Assembly (NCBI RefSeq): GCF_001307105.1
Contig: NZ_LGYN01000001.1
Span: forward strand, 372,001 to 436,000
Direction: 5' to 3'
Origin: Bacillus australimaris
GTDB lineage: Bacteria > Bacillota > Bacilli > Bacillales > Bacillaceae
DNA length: 64,000 nucleotides
Shown here piece by piece: positions 54,018 through 64,000 of the stretch; position 1 is the stretch's first letter, and the number at the start of each line of letters is the position of its first letter. The translations under genes were made by a program, and so were the position numbers. The notes beneath the pieces were generated by a model, which was given only the letters and a program-made list of their open reading frames with translations, searched no databases and was not told the DNA's origin.

Positions 54018-55151
54018 TTACTCGCCTTTAAATGCGCGTTTAACCTTATCGAAAAAGCTCATTTCTTGTTCGTCCGGTTTATTTCCGCTCACTTCAGCAA
54101 ATTTTCTTATGATATCTTTTTGATTGTCCGTTAAATTTGTCGGTGTAACAACACGTACAACGATATGCTGATCGCCTTGGCCATAGCCGCGTACATTTTT
54201 CACACCTTTTCCTTTGAGTCTAAACTTCGTGCCAGTTTGAGTGCCAGCAGGAACTTTTAATTTTACTTTACCATGTAATGTCGGCACTTCAATTTCGTCG
54301 CCTAATGCAGCCTGAGCAAAGGTGAGCGGCATTTCGCAGTAAATGTCATCTCCATCACGTTCAAAGAATTCATGCGCCCTCACATGGAACACAACGAATA
54401 GATCGCCTGGAGGTCCTCCATTTACACCTGGTTCACCTTGACCAGACACTCTGAGCTGCTGACCATCATCAACACCTGCTGGGATCGTCACGTTAATTTT
54501 CTTGCGCTTACGTACTTTACCAGATCCGCCGCAAGTTGAACATTTATCGTCGATTTGTTTTCCTGTTCCGCTGCAGTAGTTACATACTCTGCGGTTCACC
54601 ACTTTACCAAACGGAGTGGACTGCTCAACATTTAATTGACCAGACCCGCCGCAATGTGAACATGTCTTCGCCTGCGTCCCAGGCTTTGCACCTGATCCAT
54701 GACATGTTTCACATGATTCCTCGCGGGGAATCTCGATCGTTGCTTCTTTCCCAAATGCCGCTTCTTCAAACGTAAGCGTCATTGTATATTGCAGGTCAGC
54801 CCCTTGGCGCGGTGCATTTGGATCTCTTCTTCTGGCTCCGCCGCCAAAAATACTAGAGAAGATGTCGTCAAAGCCGCCGAAGCCGCCAAAGTCTCCTCCA
54901 CCGCCAAAACCGCCGCCGCCAAAGCCTTGGTTTGGATCGGTATGACCGAACTGGTCATAATGCGAACGTTTTTGATCGTCAGAAAGGGTTTCATAGGCTT
55001 CTTTTACTTCTTTGAATTTATCATCTGAGCCAGCTTCTTTATTAATATCAGGGTGATACTTTTTTGAAAGCTTGCGGTATGCCTTTTTGATCTCGTCCTT
55101 TGAGGCGCTCTTACCCACGCCAAGCACTTCATAGTAATCACGCTTACTCAT
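54018..55151 (-). CDS. dnaJ: Chaperone DnaJ
   Basis: Hsp40 co-chaperone that stimulates DnaK. 377 residues: J-domain with HPD (residues 33-35), a Gly/Phe-rich linker (about 75-110, [11 protein letters not shown]), four CxxCxGxG zinc repeats (about 145-215) and the C-terminal substrate-binding domains. It has its own candidate promoter (55215-55186) behind a terminator after dnaK. Confidence 0.97.
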   Translation of the reverse strand: MSKRDYYEVLGVGKSASKDEIKKAYRKLSKKYHPDINKEAGSDDKFKEVKEAYETLSDDQKRSHYDQFGHTDPNQGFGGGGFGGGGDFGGFGGFDDIFSSIFGGGARRRDPNAPRQGADLQYTMTLTFEEAAFGKEATIEIPREESCETCHGSGAKPGTQAKTCSHCGGSGQLNVEQSTPFGKVVNRRVCNYCSGTGKQIDDKCSTCGGSGKVRKRKKINVTIPAGVDDGQQLRVSGQGEPGVNGGPPGDLFVVFHVRAHEFFERDGDDIYCEMPLTFAQAALGDEIEVPTLHGKVKLKVPAGTQTGTKFRLKGKGVKNVRGYGQGDQHIVVRVVTPTNLTDNQKDIIRKFAEVSGNKPDEQEMSFFDKVKRAFKGE

Positions 55152-55185
55152 CTCTTCACACTCCCGATTTTCTCACATAAATACG

Positions 55186-55215
55186 ATTGTATCATTTTGA
55201 TTTAACCTTTTTCAA
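55186..55215 (-). promoter_or_regulatory. Internal promoter before dnaJ
   Basis: Minus-strand TTGAAA (55215-55210), 18-bp spacer, TACAAT (55191-55186), 35 nt before dnaJ. Confidence 0.6.
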
Positions 55216-55235
55216 TTCCTTTCATCGTTGAAAAG

Positions 55236-55274
55236 AAAAAAAGTCAAAGCCAAGAGATCCTGACTTTGACTTTC
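55236..55274 (-). terminator. Terminator-like hairpin between dnaK and dnaJ
   Basis: Minus-strand arms AAAGTCAAAG and CTTTGACTTT (10 bp) around a loop that can itself pair, followed by T6. Strong enough to lower dnaJ expression relative to dnaK. Confidence 0.8.
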
Positions 55275-55316
55275 TGACGGGTACGTTTCAGCAGTCTTTT
55301 TCAAAAGTAAAGGTGA

Positions 55317-57179
<1,863 letters not shown>

Positions 57180-57737
57180 TTATTGATTTACTTTTACCAT
57201 TGATGGACGAATAACTCTGTCTTTGAGTTTATAGCCCTTTTGCAATTCTTCTACAACGATATTTGAATCGTAGTTTTCATCTTCAACTTGCATGACAGCT
57301 TGATGAAGGTTTGGATCGAACTCTTTGCCGACAGCTTCAATTGGTTCAACGCCTTCATTTTTCAACGCTTCTACCAGCTGGCGGTAAACCATTTGCATTC
57401 CTTCTAACAAACTTTTCGTCTGCTCATTGTCTGGATCAATTCCAAGCGCTCTTTCAAAGTTATCAAGAGCTGGGAGCAGATCACTGACAACATGTTGAGA
57501 ACGATATTTTTGCACGGTCTCTACTTCAGTTCGAGCACGGCGTTTATAGTTTTCAAAATCTGCTTGAACACGCAGAATTTTGTTTTCTTTTTCATCTAGA
57601 AGCTGCTGCAATTCATCGATTTTCTCTTGGAAGGCAGACTGTTCATCATGCGTTACTTCCTCAGTATCTGCTTGAACTGCTTCTTCTTGTGCTTCAACCT
57701 CTGCTTCTTGCTCAGGTGTCTGTTTATCTTCTGACAT
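57180..57737 (-). CDS. grpE: Nucleotide exchange factor GrpE
   Basis: 185 residues: a very acidic N-terminus ([19 protein letters not shown]), a long coiled coil (about 35-85) and the C-terminal beta domain with the GrpE signature ([15 protein letters not shown]). ATG at 57737 after GGGAGGTG. Releases ADP from DnaK. 62 nt after hrcA. Confidence 0.96.
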   Translation of the reverse strand: MSEDKQTPEQEAEVEAQEEAVQADTEEVTHDEQSAFQEKIDELQQLLDEKENKILRVQADFENYKRRARTEVETVQKYRSQHVVSDLLPALDNFERALGIDPDNEQTKSLLEGMQMVYRQLVEALKNEGVEPIEAVGKEFDPNLHQAVMQVEDENYDSNIVVEELQKGYKLKDRVIRPSMVKVNQ

Positions 57738-57799
57738 TGTGTTCACCTCCCTCAAAAGATTCAAAATACAAAGGGGCTGTGCCCCTATCTTTTATCACC

Positions 57800-58831
57800 T
57801 TACTCATCATACAAATTGGAAAGTGCGTTTGACAAGTCTTTTGATACATGATGCAGGAGACTGACGACCCTGCCATAATCCATACGGGTTGGACCAATGA
57901 CGGCAATGGAGCCGAGAGATTTTTGATCAATCGAATACGTAGCTGTAATTAAGCTGCAGTTCTCCATCGCTTCCAAATTGTTTTCTGAACCGATTTTAAT
58001 GGTGATTCCTTGCTGGTTTGGATGAAACAGCTGCATGACATCATTCTTTTGCTCAATCAGCATCATAAGAGCACGAATACGGTCAATGTCATGAAACTCT
58101 GGCTGATTCAACATATTAATCTTCCCGCCAAAGAATAGTTTTGATTCATTTTGTGTCGATGTAAATGTATTGCCGAGCGCATCTAAAATATGATCGTAAT
58201 CTTTTAAATGCGTGCGAAGAAGCATGACGACTTCTTTATACATTCTGTCCTTCAGTTGATCCATCGGGACGCCGGCTAGCCGGCTGTTTAAAATATTCAT
58301 CAGCTTCTCAATATCGGAGACATCGAGATGCTCAGAGAAGGTAATGGTTTTGTTTTCAACATGACCGCTGTCTGTAATCATGATCGCCACTGCTTTGTTT
58401 GGCTGAACAGGGACAAGCTGAATTTGCTTTAACCGATTTTCACTTAGCTTTGGACCAAGCACAATCGATGTATAGTTTGTGAGATCTGATAAAATTTCCG
58501 CCGATTTTTGAACTGTCTTTTCCAGCTCAAAAATTTTCTCCTGAAAAGCCGACTGGATGAGCACAAGCTCTTTAGACGACAGTTTTCGCGGAGAGAGCAA
58601 ATGATCTACATAATAACGATATCCTTTTTCGGAAGGAATTCTTCCTGATGAAGAATGGGTCTTTTCAATAAAACCAAGTTCCTCCAAATCAGCCATTTCG
58701 TTTCTAATCGTCGCAGAGCTGAATGTAATGTCTTCTTTTTTTGAAAGAGTCCTTGATCCAACTGGCTGCGCCGAACGAATAAAGTCATTAATGATGACTT
58801 GCAGAATCAAAAGCTGACGATTTGTTAACAT
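57800..58831 (-). CDS. hrcA: Heat-inducible repressor HrcA
   Basis: Represses class I heat-shock operons by binding CIRCE, with GroE as modulator. 343 residues from the ATG at 58831: N-terminal winged helix ([36 protein letters not shown]) and the central GAF-like domain. First gene of the operon; the CIRCE operator at 58846-58872 is directly upstream, so it is autoregulated. Confidence 0.97.
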   Translation of the reverse strand: MLTNRQLLILQVIINDFIRSAQPVGSRTLSKKEDITFSSATIRNEMADLEELGFIEKTHSSSGRIPSEKGYRYYVDHLLSPRKLSSKELVLIQSAFQEKIFELEKTVQKSAEILSDLTNYTSIVLGPKLSENRLKQIQLVPVQPNKAVAIMITDSGHVENKTITFSEHLDVSDIEKLMNILNSRLAGVPMDQLKDRMYKEVVMLLRTHLKDYDHILDALGNTFTSTQNESKLFFGGKINMLNQPEFHDIDRIRALMMLIEQKNDVMQLFHPNQQGITIKIGSENNLEAMENCSLITATYSIDQKSLGSIAVIGPTRMDYGRVVSLLHHVSKDLSNALSNLYDE

Positions 58832-58845
58832 CATCATCACCCCTG

Positions 58846-58872
58846 TTAGCACTCTCTTTCAACGAGTGCTAA
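58846..58872. promoter_or_regulatory. CIRCE operator of the hrcA operon
   Basis: TTAGCACTC - 9 nt - GAGTGCTAA, a perfect 9/9 match to the CIRCE inverted repeat. HrcA binding site. Confidence 0.98.
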
Positions 58873-58912
58873 TTGTATAAACAAAATTACCAAACTCAAA
58901 TTAAAATGTCAA
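58872..58912 (-). promoter_or_regulatory. hrcA operon promoter
   Basis: Two overlapping options on the minus strand: TTGAGT (58899-58894)-16 bp-TACAAT (58877-58872), which puts the start in the CIRCE arm as in B. subtilis; or TTGACA (58912-58907)-17 bp-TAATTT (58889-58884). The first is better placed, the second has the better -35. Confidence 0.65.
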
Positions 58913-60052
58913 TTATAACTCATCGAGAAACGCTTGAAATACTTCATTCCCTAACAATTTTCCTTTTCTTGTTAAACGAATCCCAATATCATCTTTTTCG
59001 ATGAGACCTTTTTCTTCTAATTCTTCAAGAACAGTGGAAAAAAGAGCTTCTGGTGCAGCACCATATTTCGCTTGGAAATCAGCGCTTTTCACCCCTTCGA
59101 TCTTTCGTAGACCTAAAAACATTTCTTCTTCGATCTGTTCTGTTTTTGTGACCTTGTGTGTTTCCTTATACGGGAACCCTGTTTGGTCAATCAGCTCTAA
59201 ATAATGTTTCACTGGCCCTGCGTTCACATTACGGATGCCATCTACATACCCGTGTGCTCCTGCACCAAAACCGAAGTAATCTTCATTGCTCCAATAGGTC
59301 AGGTTATGCCGGCTTTCAAAGCCAGGTTTGGCGTAATTGCTAATTTCATATTGCTTTAACCCATGGCGTTCCATCTCATCCATCACAAGCTCATACATTT
59401 CTGCCTCACGTTCTTGCGGCGGTAAATGAAGTTTTCCTTTTTGCATTAAGTTGTAAAAGACCGTTTTTGGCTCCACGATAAGTGAGTAAACCGAATAATG
59501 CTCTGCACCAAGCGAGAAAGCCGTCTTAAGTGAATCCATCACATGATGCTGTTCTTGATGCGGCAAACCAAACATGAGGTCGAGGCTAATGTTATCAAAA
59601 CCAACCGCTCTTGCTCGCTCAAAAGATGTGAGGACATCTTTCTTTTGATGAACTCGTCCGATTTTTTTGAGCAAATCGTCTTCAAAGGTTTGGACGCCGA
59701 AGCTTAGCCGATTGACGCCGGCTGCTTTTAGCACTTGCAGTTTCTCAAGCGATAATTCGTCCGGATTTGCCTCTACCGCAAATTCAATGAGGTTTTTTGT
59801 CGGCTTTAATACGCGGTGAATACTGTTCATAAGCTGATCTAGCTGGCTGACGGTCAATGACGTTGGGGTTCCCCCGCCAATAAAAATCGTCTTTAGTTCC
59901 TGCTCACCTTTTTGATCGATTGTGTGCTGCATCTCTTTTTCAAGAGCTGCTAAATATTCATCGACTGGCTGCGTTTTAATGAAAAATTTATTGAAATCAC
60001 AATAGTGACAAATGTGCTCACAAAATGGAATGTGAATGTATGCTGCTTTCAT
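58913..60052 (-). CDS. hemW: HemW heme chaperone / radical-SAM protein
   Basis: A 379-residue radical-SAM protein formerly called HemN/YqeR. The CxxxCxxC motif (Cys11, Cys15, Cys18; CEHICHYCDF) has the HemW-type spacing and lacks the extra Cys of true coproporphyrinogen dehydrogenase. GGGTPTSL and the C-terminal HemW domain (EEMFLGLRKIEGV) are present. It probably inserts heme, not oxidises coproporphyrinogen. Downstream of lepA. Confidence 0.93.
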   Translation of the reverse strand: MKAAYIHIPFCEHICHYCDFNKFFIKTQPVDEYLAALEKEMQHTIDQKGEQELKTIFIGGGTPTSLTVSQLDQLMNSIHRVLKPTKNLIEFAVEANPDELSLEKLQVLKAAGVNRLSFGVQTFEDDLLKKIGRVHQKKDVLTSFERARAVGFDNISLDLMFGLPHQEQHHVMDSLKTAFSLGAEHYSVYSLIVEPKTVFYNLMQKGKLHLPPQEREAEMYELVMDEMERHGLKQYEISNYAKPGFESRHNLTYWSNEDYFGFGAGAHGYVDGIRNVNAGPVKHYLELIDQTGFPYKETHKVTKTEQIEEEMFLGLRKIEGVKSADFQAKYGAAPEALFSTVLEELEEKGLIEKDDIGIRLTRKGKLLGNEVFQAFLDEL

Positions 60053-60069
60053 TTGATGACACCTTCTTT

Positions 60070-60108
60070 ACAGGTAAAGAGCCGCAGTTTTATCGCTGCG
60101 GCACCTTT
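60070..60108 (-). terminator. Hairpin between lepA and hemW
   Basis: Arms GCCGCAG and CTGCGGC around an 8-nt loop; on the minus strand followed by TCTTTACC, a poor T-tract. Partial terminator at most. Confidence 0.45.
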
Positions 60109-60167
60109 GTTTGTTTTCGACTATAAACGTCAAGGCAGACATTGTAAAGCAGGTTGCCTTGAGGATG

Positions 60168-62006
60168 TTATTTTTTCGGTGCGCTGTCGTCCATTTTTAG
60201 CACGGCCATAAATGCTTCTTGCGGGACTTCAACAGAGCCCACTTGCTTCATGCGCTTTTTCCCTTCTTTTTGCTTCTCAAGAAGCTTTCTTTTCCGGGAA
60301 ATGTCTCCACCATAACATTTTGCAAGTACGTTTTTACGCATCGCTTTAATGGTAGAACGAGCAACGATTTTTTGACCGATTGCTGCTTGAATCGGTACTT
60401 CAAAATGCTGGCGTGGAATTAGTTCTTTTAGCTTTTCTACGATGATCTTACCTCGTTCATATGCGTAATCTCGGTGAACGATAAAGGAAAGGGCATCGAT
60501 TTTTTCGCCATTCAGCATGATATCCATCTTCACTAGCGTCGATGGACGGTAGCCAATCAGCTCATAATCAAAGGACGCATAGCCTTTTGTGCTGGACTTT
60601 AGCTGATCAAAGAATTCATATACGATCTCTGCCAAAGGAATTTCGTACACAATGCTCACGCGGTTCGCATCAAGATATTGCATATCAATGAAATTACCGC
60701 GCTTTCCTTGGCAAAGCTCCATCACAGAGCCTACATAGTCATTCGGCACCATCATTGTTGCTTTCACGTATGGTTCTTCAATTCGCTCAATCTTTTGAGG
60801 ATCAGGAAGATTGGACGGGTTATCTACAACGATTTTTTCTCCGTCTGTCATATACACATCGTAAATAACACTTGGCGCTGTTGTAATGAGATCAATTTTA
60901 AATTCACGTTCAATCCGTTCTTGGATGATTTCCATATGAAGCATTCCAAGGAACCCGCAACGGAAACCGAAGCCAAGTGCTTGGGATGTTTCTGCCTCAT
61001 ATTGAAGTGAAGAATCATTTAATTCAAGCTTTTCTAACGCTTCACGTAAGTCGTTGTATTTCGCTGTATCAATTGGATAAAGTCCGCAGTACACCATTGG
61101 GTTTAGCTTTCTGTATCCTGGCAGTGCTTCTTTCGCAGGGTTCTCTGCACTTGTGATCGTATCCCCTACTCGAGTATCACCGACATTTTTAATGGCAGCT
61201 GTTAAGTAGCCAACATCTCCAACGGTGAGTTCGTCTGTTGGCATGGCTTTTGGTGTGAATACGCCGACTTCAAGTACTTCAAATTCTTTACCTGTCGCCA
61301 TCATTTTGATTTTCTGACCAGGCTTGACGGTTCCTTCAACAATTCGTATGTACGCGATGACGCCGCGATACGCATCGTAAAGAGAGTCAAAAATGAGGGC
61401 TTGAAGAGGTGCTTCTGGATCACCAGCGGGTGCCGGCACCTTTTCAACGATCTGTTCTAAAATATCCTCGATCCCGATACCCGCCTTAGCAGAGGTGAGA
61501 ACAGCTTCAGACGCATCCAACCCGATGACATCTTCAATTTCTTCTCTTACGCGCTCAGGCTCTGCACTTGGCAGATCGATTTTATTGATAATCGGAAGAA
61601 TTTCTAAGTTGTTATCAAGAGCTAAATAAACGTTCGCAAGTGTCTGTGCTTCAATTCCTTGTGCTGCATCTACTACGAGAATCGCACCCTCACAGGCAGC
61701 AAGGCTTCGAGATACCTCATAGGTGAAGTCGACATGCCCTGGTGTATCAATCAGGTGCATAATATATTCTTCTCCATCCTTCGCCTGATATTTCAGCTGG
61801 ACAGAGTTTAATTTAATCGTTATGCCGCGTTCACGCTCTAAATCCATGGAATCAAGTAACTGTTCTTTCATTTCCCGTTGAGTAATCGCCGCTGTTTTTT
61901 CCAAAATACGGTCCGCCAATGTGGATTTCCCATGGTCAATATGGGCGATAATGGAGAAATTTCGAATTCTTGATTGCCGTTCTAATCGTTTTTCTTTATC
62001 TGTCAC
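60168..62006 (-). CDS. lepA: Elongation factor 4 (LepA)
   Basis: Ribosome-associated GTPase that back-translocates or aids 30S assembly. 612 residues: G1 AHIDHGKST (19-27), G2 [22 protein letters not shown]3 DTPGHVDF, G4 NKIDL, then the EF-G-like domains and the LepA-specific C-terminal domain ([25 protein letters not shown]). Confidence 0.97.
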   Translation of the reverse strand: MTDKEKRLERQSRIRNFSIIAHIDHGKSTLADRILEKTAAITQREMKEQLLDSMDLERERGITIKLNSVQLKYQAKDGEEYIMHLIDTPGHVDFTYEVSRSLAACEGAILVVDAAQGIEAQTLANVYLALDNNLEILPIINKIDLPSAEPERVREEIEDVIGLDASEAVLTSAKAGIGIEDILEQIVEKVPAPAGDPEAPLQALIFDSLYDAYRGVIAYIRIVEGTVKPGQKIKMMATGKEFEVLEVGVFTPKAMPTDELTVGDVGYLTAAIKNVGDTRVGDTITSAENPAKEALPGYRKLNPMVYCGLYPIDTAKYNDLREALEKLELNDSSLQYEAETSQALGFGFRCGFLGMLHMEIIQERIEREFKIDLITTAPSVIYDVYMTDGEKIVVDNPSNLPDPQKIERIEEPYVKATMMVPNDYVGSVMELCQGKRGNFIDMQYLDANRVSIVYEIPLAEIVYEFFDQLKSSTKGYASFDYELIGYRPSTLVKMDIMLNGEKIDALSFIVHRDYAYERGKIIVEKLKELIPRQHFEVPIQAAIGQKIVARSTIKAMRKNVLAKCYGGDISRKRKLLEKQKEGKKRMKQVGSVEVPQEAFMAVLKMDDSAPKK

Positions 62007-62049
62007 AATCTATCACTCCTACTATAAAACGCGGGTTGCGCTAGGTTAG

Positions 62050-62078
62050 ATTATATCAATAGGGCTGTAAAGATTCAA
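62050..62078 (-). promoter_or_regulatory. lepA promoter
   Basis: Minus-strand TTGAAT (62078-62073), 17-bp spacer, perfect TATAAT (62055-62050). Confidence 0.7.
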
Positions 62079-62087
62079 TCGAAATCA

Positions 62088-62118
62088 AGAAAAGCCGCTC
62101 AACGGTCAGCGGCTTTGA
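62088..62118 (-). terminator. Terminator after yqxA
   Basis: Arms AAAGCCGCT and AGCGGCTTT around GACCGTTG-type loop, followed on the minus strand by TCTTG. Ends the gpr-spoIIP-yqxA unit. Confidence 0.8.
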
Positions 62119-62172
62119 TCAAAAGGGTGATATCTCATGAAATACAATTTATATCGTGTGTAATGGATTCGT

Positions 62173-62505
62173 TTATTTCCCATTCACCCAGTCATAAAGA
62201 GAACGGGCTGCATGTGTCATGCCATCAGACAGGGCTTTTCCTGCCTTGGAAAAGGCATTAAAGCTCTCTATTTCCTCAAGCTGCTTTTGTTTTTCAGCAA
62301 GATCCTTTTCTGTAACAGCCGTCCCTAAGATAGAAGCTTCTTTTTCTTCATCGTCGTTCATTTGAATGGAGAAAGCCCCTTTTAATTGGGGATCATGGTA
62401 ACCCTTCATTTGCAGCATGCCATTATTCGCTTGCTGCATTCCTAAAAAGACGCCAAATAGCAAGACCAATCCTAAAACAATGGTTTTTCCAATAAATGAG
62501 CCCAT
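62173..62505 (-). CDS. yqxA: YqxA, DUF3679 protein
   Basis: A 110-residue protein: N-terminal hydrophobic segment with the DUF3679-typical LLFGVFLGMQQANNGM (about 12-29), then a charged helical part. ATG at 62505 behind AAGGTGGTGACGGG. Lies directly after spoIIP, as in B. subtilis. Function unknown. Confidence 0.88.
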   Translation of the reverse strand: MGSFIGKTIVLGLVLLFGVFLGMQQANNGMLQMKGYHDPQLKGAFSIQMNDDEEKEASILGTAVTEKDLAEKQKQLEEIESFNAFSKAGKALSDGMTHAARSLYDWVNGK

Positions 62506-62518
62506 TCCCGTCACCACC

Positions 62519-63727
62519 TTAAGAGCTTTTTTTCTCATCCTTTGCTTTGCCGTCCACCTTTTCTGCGTCCCAGAAAATGTCGCTGAATACATCAGCCGCT
62601 GCATTGGATGCATTTTTCAATTCTTCCATATTATTATCCACTCCGCCGAATTCTAAAAGAAGAGCTTTGTCGGATAAATCCTGATTATAGATTCCATTAT
62701 CGCCAATTTCTCCTTTGGCAAACACACCGACACTGAGACCTTTATATTTTTTCTCCATCAAGTGGTGGAACTCTGTCGCAAGCTTTAGGTTTTTCTCATA
62801 ACTTTGATTCTTCTTCCCTACAACAAACGCAATTCTCGCATATTTCTTCCCATTGATTTCGACAGTCGTATCTTTCTTTCTTCTTGAGTCCCGGTGAATA
62901 TCAATTAAATAATCGAGATCATCATTTTTCGCTAAGGCTTCTTTCACGACCAATCTTGATTCATTATACGACTGCGGATACTTTAATCCTTTTTTCAGCA
63001 GCCTTTTTTCAATTTCCGTTTTGTCGACCGTATTACCGATTCCTTGCTGATCAAGCGCCTTTCCAAACATATCGCCGACAAGTGTGACATTGACTTTTGA
63101 GTGCCGTGCATTGTTTGGATTCGTTTCTCCTTTTAAAAATGGTAAGTATGATTCCGTATTATGTGTGTGATAAATGTACACAGCTTTTCGTTTTCCTGTT
63201 GACCGGTCCGGCTCTTTGGCAGGCTTTTCCGGCACATCTTCATCGAGCTTGTCCAGCTCAGCCAAATTGGCTTCTTTTTCATCTTGGATGACTTCACTTG
63301 GCGGAGGAGATTCCATTGGCATGTTGGTATAATCTGTACCTTCACCCGCTAAGATGATTTTTGTATCAAAGTGTTCAAAGCCTGGAAGTTCTCTTCCCAA
63401 AAAGCTGCGCGGGTCTTCTAAATTGATACTGGTTGCAAGCTTGAGTGACAGTCCAGAGAAATGAAATCCTTTTTGATCTTTCGGAACTGCTGAGGCGAAA
63501 TATTGGTTTTCCATGCCCATTAATGTGGCAAAAAATGCTCCCGAGAGCTCATCTGCTACACCATATAACGAGGCTTGCGGCCTCAGCTCAGGTTTTAAAG
63601 ATGTTAAAGCCCCTGACATCACAAACACTACAGCAAGAGAGGCAATAAATAAGAAAATGCTCTTTACTACTTTGGTTCCATTAATCGCAACGACCAACTG
63701 TCGAGGACGGCGGGGTCTTTTTTTCAT
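62519..63727 (-). CDS. spoIIP: Stage II sporulation protein P (peptidoglycan hydrolase)
   Basis: Amidase/endopeptidase that, with SpoIID and SpoIIM, degrades septal peptidoglycan during engulfment. 402 residues: short cytoplasmic tail, membrane anchor (about 22-42), linker, and a C-terminal amidase domain with VYIYHTHNTESYLP, LVGDMFG, IDIHRDSRRKK and LLEFGGVDNNMEE. Follows gpr. Confidence 0.96.
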   Translation of the reverse strand: MKKRPRRPRQLVVAINGTKVVKSIFLFIASLAVVFVMSGALTSLKPELRPQASLYGVADELSGAFFATLMGMENQYFASAVPKDQKGFHFSGLSLKLATSINLEDPRSFLGRELPGFEHFDTKIILAGEGTDYTNMPMESPPPSEVIQDEKEANLAELDKLDEDVPEKPAKEPDRSTGKRKAVYIYHTHNTESYLPFLKGETNPNNARHSKVNVTLVGDMFGKALDQQGIGNTVDKTEIEKRLLKKGLKYPQSYNESRLVVKEALAKNDDLDYLIDIHRDSRRKKDTTVEINGKKYARIAFVVGKKNQSYEKNLKLATEFHHLMEKKYKGLSVGVFAKGEIGDNGIYNQDLSDKALLLEFGGVDNNMEELKNASNAAADVFSDIFWDAEKVDGKAKDEKKSS

Positions 63728-63793
63728 GATTTACTCCCTCCAGCACGCTTTCTAGTAATTACACTATGAGCGAGCTAGAGAAAGTAGAACCGA

Positions 63794-64000
63794 TTAATGA
63801 TTATATGAACCCATGTTATCTTGAGAGATTTTTTGATGAAGCGCAGTGTTTAATCCATTGGCGAGTACGTTCGCCATGTCATCGATGAATGTATCTACTT
63901 CCTTTGGTGTGACCATTAAGTTTTGTCCAAGCGGCGCAAGCACTTCATGGATCAACTGTCTTTTCTCTTCTTCAGGAAGGGTTCCTACGATGCCTAAGAA
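63794..64000 (-). CDS. gpr: Germination protease GPR, C-terminal fragment
   Basis: Only the last 68 codons are in the window. The translation ([44 protein letters not shown] and the terminal GSYNH) matches the C-terminus of GPR, the spore protease that degrades small acid-soluble proteins at germination. Position 64000 is in frame. Upstream of spoIIP as in B. subtilis. Confidence 0.93.
   Translation of the reverse strand, partial: FLGIVGTLPEEEKRQLIHEVLAPLGQNLMVTPKEVDTFIDDMANVLANGLNTALHQKISQDNMGSYNH

Noticed and set aside
58913-60052. Coproporphyrinogen III dehydrogenase (HemN) function
   Set aside because: The cysteine motif and length fit HemW, a heme chaperone; the extra cysteine of true HemN is not present.

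Overview
The window is a chromosomal segment of a Bacillus of the B. pumilus / B. safensis / B. altitudinis type. This rests on near-colinearity with the yqg-yqf-yqe interval of B. subtilis, protein lengths that match that species, strong AGGAGG-type Shine-Dalgarno sites, frequent TTG/GTG starts, T-rich intrinsic terminators and sporulation genes (spoIIP, gpr, yqfC/yqfD). I made the species assignment by recognising proteins from memory, not by a search. Most genes lie on the minus strand.

Layout. 1-2.0 kb: 5' end of rhomboid protease gluP, a small membrane protein (yqgO-like), an unrecognised gene, yqgN (folate) and rpmG. 2.3-3.2 kb (+): yqzD-yqzC. 3.2-7.8 kb: the phosphate operon pstS-pstC-pstA-pstB1-pstB2 behind a set of PhoP-box repeats, with a hairpin after pstS. 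7.9-14.5 kb: pbpA, yqgE, sodA, yqgC, yqgB and a GNAT acetyltransferase. 14.8-18.6 kb: yqfZ, ispG, yqfX, yqfW and a ROK-family sugar kinase with a CcpA-type site. 18.7-20.7 kb: zurA-zurM-zur, a zinc uptake operon with its own repressor and a Zur-box-like operator. 20.9-28.7 kb: yqfU, yqfT, nfo, cshB, yqfQ, ispH, yqfO, trmK and cccA. 29.0-34.5 kb: sigA, dnaG, yaiI, the PPDK regulator yqfL and ccpN. 34.6-37.8 kb: glyQS with a T-box leader. 37.9-45.9 kb: recO, yqzL, era, cdd, dgkA, ybeY, pgpH, phoH, yqfD, yqfC. 46.1-50.9 kb: yqfB, floA, nfeD-like yqeZ behind a SigW-type promoter, yqeY, rpsU and yqeW. 50.9-58.9 kb: the HrcA/CIRCE heat-shock operon hrcA-grpE-dnaK-dnaJ-prmA-rsmE-mtaB. 58.9-64 kb: hemW, lepA, yqxA, spoIIP and the 3' end of gpr.

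The coding content is ordinary, conserved housekeeping and sporulation material with no prophage, insertion sequence, CRISPR array or defence island. The most unusual structure is non-coding. Two copies of a 120-bp imperfect palindrome (11514-11633 and, inverted, 17504-17623; about 90% identical by my hand alignment, no gaps) each sit beside a conserved 39-nt side hairpin, and each whole unit is bracketed by two copies of the local terminator hairpin. A terminal remnant lies at 13926-13947, also beside a terminator. I read this as an ERIC/MITE-like non-autonomous element that sits inside transcription terminators and has duplicated them. Its family, mobility and function cannot be decided from this window.

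Other observations: a SigK-type promoter before yqfQ, a SigE-type promoter before yqfT, a promoter followed at once by a terminator-like hairpin in the ispH leader, and a terminator plus new promoter between dnaK and dnaJ.
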